From JAWLCG01 sp041687295 (lineage in GTDB: Bacteria > Planctomycetota > Phycisphaerae > SM23-33 > FEN-1343): a stretch of DNA of 5,461 nucleotides. The notes below the pieces were generated by a model. That model saw only the letters and a list, made by a program, of their open reading frames with translations, was not told the DNA's origin and ran no database searches. The translations under genes were made by a program, and so were the position numbers. Of the stretch, positions 1-5,461 are shown piece by piece; position 1 is the first letter of the stretch, and every line of letters begins with the position of its first letter. The stretch is taken from the NCBI GenBank assembly GCA_041687295.1, contig JAWLCG010000341.1, positions 1 to 5,461 on the forward strand. The letters are read 5' to 3'.

Positions 1-1
1 G

Positions 2-1300
2 CTGATCGAGAGGGACGGCTACCTCGGCGGGGCGACCGTGTCCCAGCAGGTCAGCCACATTCTCAGCACCAACGGCGTGGACTTTCAGGGCATCTGGCAC
101 GACTGGATGCGTGCGTTGCGGCGGCGCGGCGGACTGATCTCGCGTGGACTGGTCCGTCAGTCCGACAAGTTCCGCGGTGGCGTGGACGCGGAGGTGGTCA
201 AGTACGCGTGGGACGACCTGCTGAGCGAGGCCAAGGTCGAGCAGTTGCTCCATACCGCCGCCTCCACCGCCATCCTCGAGGATGGCCGCTGCCGGGGAGT
301 GGTCGCCGAGACCCGGGCGGGGCGGCGTGCCCTGCTGGCGGCTCGGACGATCGACTGCACCGCCGACGGCGTGGTCTGCGCGTCGGCGGGGGTGCCGTGG
401 GAGCAGGGCGACGGCGTCAACCCCTGGAGCCAGTCGCTCACCAAGGTCTTCCGCATGGGCAACGTCCGCTGGCCGCAGGAGGGGTACCCGCAGGAGCTTG
501 TCCAGTCTCTCCGGCAGTTGGCGGCCGAGGCGGTAGCGAGGGGGGAGTACGACTCGCCGGTCGTCGCCAATGGCCGGGCCGTCCAGTACTCCGCCAATGA
601 CGGGGTGCACGAGAGCATGCCCGAGTACCGCACCGAGATGAACGTCTTTTCCAGCCGAGTGCTGCGGGTGGATCCGCTGGACCCGTTCGACTTCACCCGG
701 GCCGAGCGCGAGGGCCGCGAGCAGGCCTGGCAGTGTGCCGACTTCATCCGCGGGCACGTGCCGGGCTACGAGCAGTCCTACCTGCTGGACACGAACGCCC
801 ACATCGGCCTGCGGGACTCGCGGCGGGTCCAGGGCCTGGCCACGGCGACCAACGAGGACGTCCTGGAGTTCAGAAGGTACGACGATGGGATCGCCCGCAG
901 CAGTTGGGAAATCGACATGTGGCCGGCGGACAGCTATGACGCGCAGGCTGTCGACCGTTCCAGCGATCAGGCCAAGGCGCGGAGGCGTCGGTTAGCGGAG
1001 GGGGCCTGGTTCGACATCCGCTACGGCTGCCTGGTGCCGATCGGCGTGGATGGCCTGCTGATGGCCGGGCGGTTCATCTCCGCCCAACGCATGGCGCAGG
1101 GATCGCTGCGGATCCAGCAGACCTGCCAGTCCACCGGCCAGGCGGCCGGCACCGCCGCCGCGCTGAGTCTGCGGCACAACGTGTCGCCGCGCGAGCTGGA
1201 TCCCGCCATCGTGGCAGGGCAACTCCACGAGGACCGGACAGCGACCGAACCGGCCGTGGACATTCTCAAGGACCTTCCCGAGTATGGTGGCCGTGGCTGA
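2..1300 (+). CDS. FAD-dependent oxidoreductase, paralogue A (5' truncated by window start)
   Basis: This is the C-terminal ~432 residues of a flavoprotein of the FAD_oxidored (PF12831-like) type. The reading frame is open from base 2, where it encodes LIERDGYLGG. That stretch aligns with residues 51-60 of the complete paralogue at 1339-2667, so about 50 residues, including the GGGPAG dinucleotide-binding loop, lie outside the window. The GTG at 38 falls inside conserved sequence and is not the start. Visible family motifs are STNGVDFQG (about 68-94), a VDPLDP segment, IGLRDSRRVQG (803-835), IARSSWEID, then FDIRYGCLV, GLLMAGR and a QQTCQSTGQAAGTAAA segment that closes the FAD site in this fold. 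The usual TGD motif of the second FAD-contact strand reads TAD here (Ala codon 362-364). No membrane segment is seen. The next gene starts 38 bases downstream on the same strand, suggesting one transcript. The family assignment is secure; the substrate is unknown. Confidence 0.92.
   Translation: MIERDGYLGGATVSQQVSHILSTNGVDFQGIWHDWMRALRRRGGLISRGLVRQSDKFRGGVDAEVVKYAWDDLLSEAKVEQLLHTAASTAILEDGRCRGVVAETRAGRRALLAARTIDCTADGVVCASAGVPWEQGDGVNPWSQSLTKVFRMGNVRWPQEGYPQELVQSLRQLAAEAVARGEYDSPVVANGRAVQYSANDGVHESMPEYRTEMNVFSSRVLRVDPLDPFDFTRAEREGREQAWQCADFIRGHVPGYEQSYLLDTNAHIGLRDSRRVQGLATATNEDVLEFRRYDDGIARSSWEIDMWPADSYDAQAVDRSSDQAKARRRRLAEGAWFDIRYGCLVPIGVDGLLMAGRFISAQRMAQGSLRIQQTCQSTGQAAGTAAALSLRHNVSPRELDPAIVAGQLHEDRTATEPAVDILKDLPEYGGRG
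1004..1035 (+). repeat. 32-base exact match to 2392-2423 (paralogue A copy)
   Basis: Bases 1004-1035 encode the AWFDIRYGCLV region and are identical to 2392-2423 in the next gene. Third codon positions are also identical, which points to recent duplication or gene conversion as well as protein-level constraint. Confidence 0.85.
1103..1143 (+). repeat. 41-base exact match to 2491-2531 (paralogue A copy)
   Basis: Bases 1103-1143 are identical to 2491-2531 and encode SLRIQQTCQSTGQA in both genes. Immediately downstream the two genes still encode AGTAAALSLRHN but with several synonymous differences, so the exact match has a sharp edge. Confidence 0.88.
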
Positions 1301-1325
1301 GCCCACTCAAAGCCCCGTTCCAGTC

Positions 1326-1330
1326 AGGAG
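1326..1330 (+). promoter_or_regulatory. Ribosome binding site for the gene at 1339
   Basis: AGGAG lies 8 bases before the GTG at 1339 and fixes that non-ATG start. The third paralogue at 4210 has the same AGGAG with the same 8-base spacing and the same protein N-terminal length, so the two start calls support each other. Confidence 0.8.
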
Positions 1331-1338
1331 AGCACCCC

Positions 1339-2667
1339 GTGAGCGATGAAGCGAAGAGCCCATCCGTCTACCGCGAGCCTGCCCGCGACGTGCCGGTGTT
1401 GGGCACGTGGGACGTGCTGGTCTGCGGCGGCGGCCCCGCTGGCTGTGCGGCCGCGTTGTCAGCCGCCCGCCATGGGGCCAGGACGCTGCTGGTTGAGCGT
1501 GAAGGCTACCTGGGCGGCGCGCCGGTGACGCAGCTGGTGGTGCCGATTCTCAGCACCAACGGTGTGGACTTTCAGGGCGTGTGGCATGAGTGGGCGCGGC
1601 GACTGCGGGAGCTGGACGGCATCTCCCCACTGACCCGCGGGCACCCGGCCGGGGCGCACTGGATCGTCGGCTCGGTGGACCCCGAGATGGTCAAGCACGC
1701 CTGGGACGCCCTGCTGAGTGAGGCCGGCGTGGAACTGCTCCATTTCGCCTGGGCGGCCGGGGCGATCGTCCAGGACGGCGCGATCGGCGGGATCGTGGTG
1801 GAGACCTGTGGCGGCCGGCGGGCGATTCGGGCCCGACGGGTGATCGATTGCACCGGCGACGCCCAGGTCTGCGCCGCCGCCGGGGCCGGTTACGACGCGG
1901 GCCATGCGGGCAAGCCCTGGGCGATGGGCGTAAGCCTGTTGCGCCGCTTCGCCGTACCGCCCTCGGCCATCCAGGTGGCTGGGCAGACCGTTGCCGGCTT
2001 CGGACGCAGCGTCGGCCTGCGGCCGGAGTGTTTGGCTGGCCTGCCCAGGCTGCTGCGGGTGGACCCGCTGGACCCGCTGGCTCGCTCGGCAGCCGTGCGG
2101 GAGGGGCGGCGGCTCGCCCTGGAAGATCTTCGCCGCCGGCGCCGCGAGGGACTGCCCCCCGGGGCCTACATGATCGACTCGGCCAGCCAGCTGGGTGTCC
2201 GCTCCTCGCGCCGCGTGCACGGAAGTGCCACTGCCAGCGACGAAGACTCCTGGGAGCTTCGCAGGCACCCCGACGGCATCGCCCGGTCCAGCTGGGAGAT
2301 CGACGTCCACTCGCCCGAACACCCGACTTCCAAGGCCGTGCGATACGACGCGGAAGTCTATCGCAAGCGGTTCGAGGCCACGCGCGACGGCGCCTGGTTC
2401 GACATCCGCTACGGCTGCCTGGTCGTCAAAGGCATCGACAACCTGCTGGTGGCCGGGCGGTGCCTCTCGGCCGAGCACGAGGCCCAGGCGTCGCTGCGGA
2501 TCCAGCAGACCTGCCAGTCCACCGGCCAGGCCGCCGGCACTGCGGCAGCCCTGAGCCTGCGCCACAACGCCACACCCCGTCAGCTGGATCCAATGCTTGT
2601 CGTGCGCCAGCTCGAGCAGGACCGGGCCAACACCGAGCCCGTGGACCTGCCGCCGCTGCAGCCGTAG
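1339..2667 (+). CDS. FAD-dependent oxidoreductase, paralogue B (complete)
   Basis: A complete 442-residue soluble flavoprotein with GTG start and TAG stop. The N-terminus carries REPARDVPVLG, then a Rossmann beta-alpha-beta with GGGPAG at residues 30-35, the ribose-binding acidic residue E53 and LGG at 58-60. Next come STNGVDFQG (72-80) and VIDCTGDA (168-175), which is the second FAD-contact motif. LGVRSSRRVHG (285 on) and ARSSWEID are hallmarks of the PF12831-type family. FDIRYGCLV, NLLVAGR (368-374) and QQTCQSTGQAAGTAAA (389-404) complete the FAD-binding module. There is no signal peptide or membrane helix, so it is probably cytoplasmic. The segment between TGD and the VDPLDP motif spans 67 residues, against 103 in the paralogue at 4210, so the substrate-facing region is trimmed. 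It follows paralogue A by 38 bases and is probably cotranscribed. Oxidation of a small organic substrate is inferred from the family; the actual substrate is unknown. Confidence 0.93.
   Translation: MSDEAKSPSVYREPARDVPVLGTWDVLVCGGGPAGCAAALSAARHGARTLLVEREGYLGGAPVTQLVVPILSTNGVDFQGVWHEWARRLRELDGISPLTRGHPAGAHWIVGSVDPEMVKHAWDALLSEAGVELLHFAWAAGAIVQDGAIGGIVVETCGGRRAIRARRVIDCTGDAQVCAAAGAGYDAGHAGKPWAMGVSLLRRFAVPPSAIQVAGQTVAGFGRSVGLRPECLAGLPRLLRVDPLDPLARSAAVREGRRLALEDLRRRRREGLPPGAYMIDSASQLGVRSSRRVHGSATASDEDSWELRRHPDGIARSSWEIDVHSPEHPTSKAVRYDAEVYRKRFEATRDGAWFDIRYGCLVVKGIDNLLVAGRCLSAEHEAQASLRIQQTCQSTGQAAGTAAALSLRHNATPRQLDPMLVVRQLEQDRANTEPVDLPPLQP
2392..2423 (+). repeat. 32-base exact match to 1004-1035 (paralogue B copy)
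   Basis: Second copy of the identical block covering the AWFDIRYGCLV coding region, in the same reading frame and orientation as the first. Confidence 0.85.
2491..2531 (+). repeat. 41-base exact match to 1103-1143 (paralogue B copy)
   Basis: Second copy of the identical block in the C-terminal FAD-binding segment. The two copies are direct repeats 1388 bases apart, so recombination between them would delete one gene's worth of DNA and leave a hybrid oxidoreductase in frame. Confidence 0.88.
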
Positions 2668-2675
2668 ACCATCTG

Positions 2676-2701
2676 GGCATCGGGCGCATGGGCGTGATGC
2701 C
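2676..2701. terminator. Possible hairpin between convergent genes
   Basis: GGCATC (2676-2681) and GATGCC (2696-2701) form a perfect 6-bp inverted repeat with a 14-base loop. It lies in the 43-base gap between the ends of the oxidoreductase (2667) and the sulfatase (2713 on the minus strand). The position suits a shared bidirectional terminator. The stem is short and there is no T-run on either strand, so it may be chance or a Rho-dependent end. Confidence 0.25.
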
Positions 2702-2710
2702 GCACGCGGG

Positions 2711-4042
2711 TCAACCGAAGAAACCGTTTCGCCCGGCGTTGAAGCCGTCGCGCCTGCAGGTGCCCAGCACGTGAACGAGCCGCAGCAGCAGGTCGCGTTC
2801 GACGCCCTGCGACCGGGGCTGGCCGAAGAGGTTGTTACGCTCGCCGGGGTCAGTCGTCAGGCAGTACAGTTCGGAGGCGTCGTCGGTGTGGTAGACGAGC
2901 TTCCACTCTTGTGTGCGGACCATGTAGCCATGCTCGATCTGGCTGAAGACGCAATCGCGGGCGTTCGATACATCGCCGGCCAACAGCGGCGCGAGCGATC
3001 GACCGGCCAACGCGTGGGGCCCCGCCGGCGGCTGCACGCCGGACAGCTCGCACAGCGTCGGGTAGACGTCGAGCATCTCGATCAGCGACTCGCTGTCCTG
3101 TCCCCCGTGCGCGTCGCCGGGCAGACGCAGGATCAGCGGCACGCGGAGCGCTTCCTCGTAATGGTTGTGGAACTTGCCGAGCATACCGTGCGCCCCCAGG
3201 AGGTCGCCGTGGTCGGAGGTGAACACCAGGATGGTGTTGTCCCACCGCCCATGCGCCTCGAGGCTCTGTACGATTCGGCCGACGCACTCGTCCACGAGCG
3301 TGCTCATCCCCAGGACGGTGCTGATGACCTTCCTGCGGCCGATGTCGGACAGCGCCGCCCAGCGCCCGCGCGGGCTGGCCTGCTTGGCGGGCTTGGTGGG
3401 GGGCTCCTCGGCCCATTCCGGCGGCAGCTCGATGTCCTGCCACGGGTGCATCTCGGCGAACCGCCGCGGCGGGTAGAGCGGCGGATGTGGCGAGTAGATG
3501 CCGACGTGGGCCAGGAAGGGGCCACCGGGCTTCCCGGCGAGGTACTCGTCGAACTGCCGGCAGGCCACGAAGTCGCAGAACTGCTCCTCGGGCCCGTCGT
3601 AGATGCCCGTGCAGGTCTCGTCGGTCAGGTTGCTGTACCCGTGGTTGTCGTGGCCCATGGTGGCGGCCACGTCGTAGGTGACCGAGCGGAAGCCCGGGCA
3701 CATCCCATGCGTCTTGCCGAAGGCCACCGCGTCGTAGCCGTGGGCGGCGAAGTGGTGCCCCATCGTCCGCTCCTCGGCAGGCAGGACGCAGCGATGGTTC
3801 CACAGGCCCAGCTGGTGGGGGTACTTGCCCGTCACGAACGACCCGCGGGAAGGACAGCACGTGGGCGTCTGGCAGAAGCAGTTGTCGAACGTCACGCCCT
3901 GCCGGCGGAGGGTGTCCAGGTTCGGCATCGGCGTGCGGTGGCGGTAGCGGTGCAGCACGACGTCGTTTCGCAGCTCATCGGCCATGACAATGACGACGTT
4001 GGGGCGATCCGAACGGGTGATGGAGCGGGATTGTGTGGACAT
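2711..4042 (-). CDS. Sulfatase, type I (formylglycine-dependent), cytoplasmic
   Basis: A complete 443-residue arylsulfatase-fold enzyme that hydrolyses sulfate esters. Metal-site residues D22-E23 lie in VIVMADELR. The CCPSR motif at 62-66 gives Cys62 as the residue converted to formylglycine, followed by TGKYPH. GYDAVAFGKTH (102-112) is the second sulfatase signature, with K110 and H112. SPHPP carries H186, and FTSDHGDLLGAHG gives D277-H278, with K290 downstream. Length fits compact sulfatases. The N-terminus is polar and has no signal peptide, unlike many sulfatases, which are exported, so intracellular substrates are inferred. The ATG at 4042 is chosen because AAGG lies at 4048-4051, five bases before it, and the family fold starts just inside. 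The frame stays open upstream to 4234, but that extension has no family features and overlaps the start of the divergent gene. The maturation enzyme (FGE or anSME) is not in this window. Exact substrate is unknown. Confidence 0.94.
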   Translation of the reverse strand: MSTQSRSITRSDRPNVVIVMADELRNDVVLHRYRHRTPMPNLDTLRRQGVTFDNCFCQTPTCCPSRGSFVTGKYPHQLGLWNHRCVLPAEERTMGHHFAAHGYDAVAFGKTHGMCPGFRSVTYDVAATMGHDNHGYSNLTDETCTGIYDGPEEQFCDFVACRQFDEYLAGKPGGPFLAHVGIYSPHPPLYPPRRFAEMHPWQDIELPPEWAEEPPTKPAKQASPRGRWAALSDIGRRKVISTVLGMSTLVDECVGRIVQSLEAHGRWDNTILVFTSDHGDLLGAHGMLGKFHNHYEEALRVPLILRLPGDAHGGQDSESLIEMLDVYPTLCELSGVQPPAGPHALAGRSLAPLLAGDVSNARDCVFSQIEHGYMVRTQEWKLVYHTDDASELYCLTTDPGERNNLFGQPRSQGVERDLLLRLVHVLGTCRRDGFNAGRNGFFG

Positions 4043-4076
4043 CGTGGCCTTGGTGAATGCAGGAGCGTCGGGGTCA

Positions 4077-4103
4077 GGTACACTCTCAGCCAACCACTGT
4101 ACC
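4077..4103. promoter_or_regulatory. Candidate operator dyad GGTACA-N15-TGTACC
   Basis: GGTACA (4077-4082) and TGTACC (4098-4103) are a perfect 6-bp inverted repeat with centres 21 bases apart, about two helical turns. One arm covers the putative -10 of the sulfatase promoter and the other lies just past its expected start point, which would suit a repressor. A 6-bp dyad of this spacing is expected about once by chance in a region this size, so the support is positional only. Confidence 0.25.
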
Positions 4104-4124
4104 ATGGCCAGCATGAGGCGCCAA
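4096..4124 (-). promoter_or_regulatory. Candidate sigma70-type promoter for the sulfatase
   Basis: On the minus strand TTGGCG (4124-4119) and TACAGT (4101-4096) are separated by 17 bases. Each matches the sigma70 consensus at four of six positions with ideal spacing. Transcription would start near 4089, about 47 bases before the ATG. Promoter consensus in this lineage is uncertain. Confidence 0.35.
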
Positions 4125-4174
4125 CGGCGGCTCGGTCTGTCTTGACGCGCCTTCGAACCTCGGATGAACGCGTA

Positions 4175-4189
4175 GTCTGTATCGCAGAC
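4175..4189. promoter_or_regulatory. Short inverted repeat upstream of paralogue C
   Basis: GTCTG-TATCG-CAGAC is a perfect 5-bp dyad with a 5-base centre, ending seven bases before the AGGAG of the gene at 4210. It could be an operator or a small leader hairpin near the ribosome binding site. The half-site GTCTGT recurs at 4135-4140, on the other side of the TTGACG box. It is too short to be sure. Confidence 0.25.
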
Positions 4190-4196
4190 ACTTTTC

Positions 4197-4201
4197 AGGA
4201 G
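4197..4201 (+). promoter_or_regulatory. Ribosome binding site for paralogue C
   Basis: AGGAG is spaced 8 bases from the ATG at 4210. The out-of-frame ATG at 4205 is too close to it and leads nowhere. This matches the arrangement before the gene at 1339 and decides the start. Confidence 0.85.
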
Positions 4202-4209
4202 AATATGGC

Positions 4210-5461
4210 ATGGGCGAGAACGAAGCGACCCCACCTCGGTATCGTGAACCCGCCCGCGACGTACCGGTGCTTGGGCACTGGGACGTGCTGGTCTGTGGGG
4301 GCGGCCCGGCCGGCTGCGCGGCCGCCATCGCGGCGGCGCGGCATGGGGCCAAGGTGCTGCTGATCGAGAAGGACGGCTACCTCGGCGGGGCGATCGTCTC
4401 GCAGCTGGTAGTGAACATCCACTCCACCAACGGCGTGGACTTCCAGGGCATCTTTCTGGAATACCTCGCCGCCTTGCGCCAGCGCAATGCCATTACTCCC
4501 ATGCACGGCTCGGTCCAGAACGGCCACATCGGCGCGACCGTCGACCCTGAACTGGTCAAGCACGTCTGGGATGACCTGCTCGAGCAGGCGGGCGTGCAGC
4601 AGCTCCTGCACGTCCAGGCCGGGCGGGCGATCCTGGAGGACGGGCGGATTGTCGGCGTGCTGGCCGAGACGCGGGCCGGGCGGCAGGCGATTTTCGCCCG
4701 GCGGGTCATCGACTGCACCGGCGACGCCATGGTCTGCCACCAGGCCGGCGCCCAGTGGGACTCCGGCGCCGACGGCAAGCCCTGGGCGATGGCCTGCACC
4801 CGGGTCTTCCGCATGGGCAACGTGCAGCTGCCCGACGGGCAGATGAGCGACGAGATGCACCAGCAGGGCCGGGGCCGGTTCGAGCAGGCCATCCAGGCCG
4901 GGCAGATCCGCGGACCGATCGCCGAGATGAAGGACCGCCTGCTGGGCTACCTGCGGGGCTGGAGCTACCGCACCATGATGGCGCCCACGCGGCGGGAGGA
5001 GTTCCGCTGCGTGCTGACGCGCATCCTCAAGGTCGACGTGCTGGACCCCTGGGACTTCACCCGCGCTGAGCGCGAGGGCCGGGCCCAGGCCCTCCAGGCT
5101 GCCCAGGCCCTGCAGCGGTGCTTCCCGGGCCTGGAGGAGGCCTACCTGATCGACACGAGCACCCACCTGGGCCTGCGCTCCAGCCGGCGGGTTCGCGGGC
5201 TGGCAACGGTCACCGCCTCCGACGCCATCGGATTCGGCAAGTACCCCGACTCGATCGCCCGCAGCAGTTGGGACATCGACATCTGGCCGCCCGAGAGCTA
5301 CACCGCGCCGGCCGTCGACCGCCAGAGCGAGGCTCACCGGCAGCGGCGCGAGCGGCGGCAAGGGTTCGACGGCGAGGAGGGCGCCAGCCGCGAGGTCGGG
5401 ATGCACCCGGTCGAAAAGGACATTGATTCCTTCTTTCGGCGCTGCGTACACAACGACGGCC
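4210..5461 (+). CDS. FAD-dependent oxidoreductase, paralogue C (runs off window end)
   Basis: ATG at 4210, then an uninterrupted frame of 417 codons to the window edge. The N-terminus has REPARDVPVLG and GGGPAG at residues 30-35, the same numbering as the paralogue at 1339. It continues with LLIEKDGYLGG, STNGVDFQG, VIDCTGDA (TGD intact, D172), TRVFRMGNV, VDVLDPWDFTRAEREGR (from 275), LGLRSSRRVRG (320 on) and ARSSWDIDIW. The middle region resembles paralogue A more than B, sharing FRMGNV and DFTRAEREGR. No signal peptide is seen. From about residue 385 the sequence stops resembling the other two: the expected FDIRYGCLV, AGR and QQTCQSTGQAAG segments do not appear in any frame before the window ends. 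The cause is unclear: rearrangement, a variant C-terminus, or an assembly join. It is transcribed divergently from the sulfatase. The family is secure; the substrate and the true end are unknown. Confidence 0.88.
   Translation, partial: MGENEATPPRYREPARDVPVLGHWDVLVCGGGPAGCAAAIAAARHGAKVLLIEKDGYLGGAIVSQLVVNIHSTNGVDFQGIFLEYLAALRQRNAITPMHGSVQNGHIGATVDPELVKHVWDDLLEQAGVQQLLHVQAGRAILEDGRIVGVLAETRAGRQAIFARRVIDCTGDAMVCHQAGAQWDSGADGKPWAMACTRVFRMGNVQLPDGQMSDEMHQQGRGRFEQAIQAGQIRGPIAEMKDRLLGYLRGWSYRTMMAPTRREEFRCVLTRILKVDVLDPWDFTRAEREGRAQALQAAQALQRCFPGLEEAYLIDTSTHLGLRSSRRVRGLATVTASDAIGFGKYPDSIARSSWDIDIWPPESYTAPAVDRQSEAHRQRRERRQGFDGEEGASREVGMHPVEKDIDSFFRRCVHNDG
5363..5461 (+). other. Tail of paralogue C with no similarity to its sister genes
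   Basis: After QRRERRQ-GFD the frame reads a segment containing EEGASREVGMHPVEKD and FFRRCVHNDG. Paralogues A and B have the AWFDIRYGCLV block at the equivalent point, identical over 32 bases between them. Reading the other two plus frames does not restore it, so a single-base frameshift does not explain the change. The last ~60 bases also look less GC-rich than the body of the gene. Confidence 0.6.

Larger units (their letters stand above)
4043..4209. other. Divergent intergenic region between sulfatase and paralogue C
   Basis: These 167 bases separate the start codons of the minus-strand sulfatase and the plus-strand oxidoreductase, so both genes' promoters should be here. It holds a sigma70-like element facing the sulfatase (4096-4124), a dyad at 4077-4103, a lone TTGACG box facing paralogue C (4142-4147) with no convincing -10 partner, and a short inverted repeat before the ribosome binding site. 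GTCTGT occurs twice, at 4135-4140 and 4175-4180, exactly 40 bases apart. No small gene is supported. Confidence 0.7.

Noticed and set aside
38..40. GTG at 38 as the start of the first oxidoreductase
   Set aside because: The frame is open and conserved upstream to base 2, encoding LIERDGYLGG as in the sister proteins, so the real start is outside the window.
1293..1306. GTGG/CCAC hairpin at the end of paralogue A as a terminator
   Set aside because: Only four base pairs, overlapping the stop codon, with no T-run; the 38-base gap looks like an ordinary operon junction.
4043..4234. 64-residue N-terminal extension of the sulfatase
   Set aside because: It would cover the ribosome binding site and first codons of paralogue C, has no sulfatase similarity, and the ATG at 4042 has its own weak Shine-Dalgarno sequence.
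2597..4363. 588-codon open frame on the plus strand across the whole sulfatase
   Set aside because: It is antisense to a sulfatase with all catalytic motifs, has no ribosome binding site or recognisable domain, and overlaps the starts and ends of neighbouring genes. Long open antisense frames are expected in GC-rich coding DNA.
4195..5451. 418-codon minus-strand open frame antisense to paralogue C
   Set aside because: Composition is low-complexity Ala/Gly/Pro/Leu-rich, and a similar antisense frame mirrors paralogue B (1459-2565), as expected from base composition of the paralogues rather than a conserved gene.
5340..5461. Simple frameshift explaining the odd end of paralogue C
   Set aside because: Neither of the other two plus frames contains the expected FDIRYGCLV or AGR sequence, so a single insertion or deletion does not restore the family C-terminus.

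Overview
The window is high-GC bacterial DNA and is almost entirely coding. The mix of genes is one large environmental genomes of the Planctomycetota/PVC type often carry: several related FAD-dependent oxidoreductases (PF12831-like) beside a formylglycine-type sulfatase. This taxonomic guess rests on gene content and base composition only. No rRNA, tRNA or other marker is present.

Layout: (1) positions 2-1300, plus strand, the 3' part of an FAD-dependent oxidoreductase cut by the window start (paralogue A). (2) 1339-2667, plus strand, a complete FAD-dependent oxidoreductase (paralogue B), 38 bases downstream and probably in the same operon. (3) 2711-4042, minus strand, a complete cysteine-type sulfatase that converges on B across 43 bases. 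(4) A 167-base divergent intergenic region, 4043-4209, with a promoter-like element for the sulfatase and two inverted repeats. (5) 4210-5461, plus strand, a third FAD-dependent oxidoreductase (paralogue C) running off the window end. It has a clear start and ribosome binding site at 4197-4212.

The three oxidoreductases share the same architecture. B and C have the same N-terminal spacing to GGGPAG. All three carry STNGVDFQG, an SRRV(x)G(x)AT motif and an ARSSW(x)ID motif. They are therefore paralogues from local duplication. The ends are strongly conserved, down to a 41-base exact match between A and B, while the middle region expected to shape substrate specificity differs. B is about 36 residues shorter there. 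A and C are the more similar pair in the middle region.

A reasonable but untested reading is a small catabolic locus in which a cytoplasmic sulfatase removes sulfate from an organic ester and related flavoenzymes oxidise the product or related compounds. The substrate cannot be read from the sequence. No transporter, regulator or formylglycine-generating enzyme is present in the window. The most puzzling point is the last ~100 bases. There paralogue C stays open but abruptly loses all similarity to the conserved C-terminal FAD-binding module of A and B. This suggests a rearrangement, a truncated or altered gene, or an assembly join. I saw no clear evidence for a wholly new type of system.
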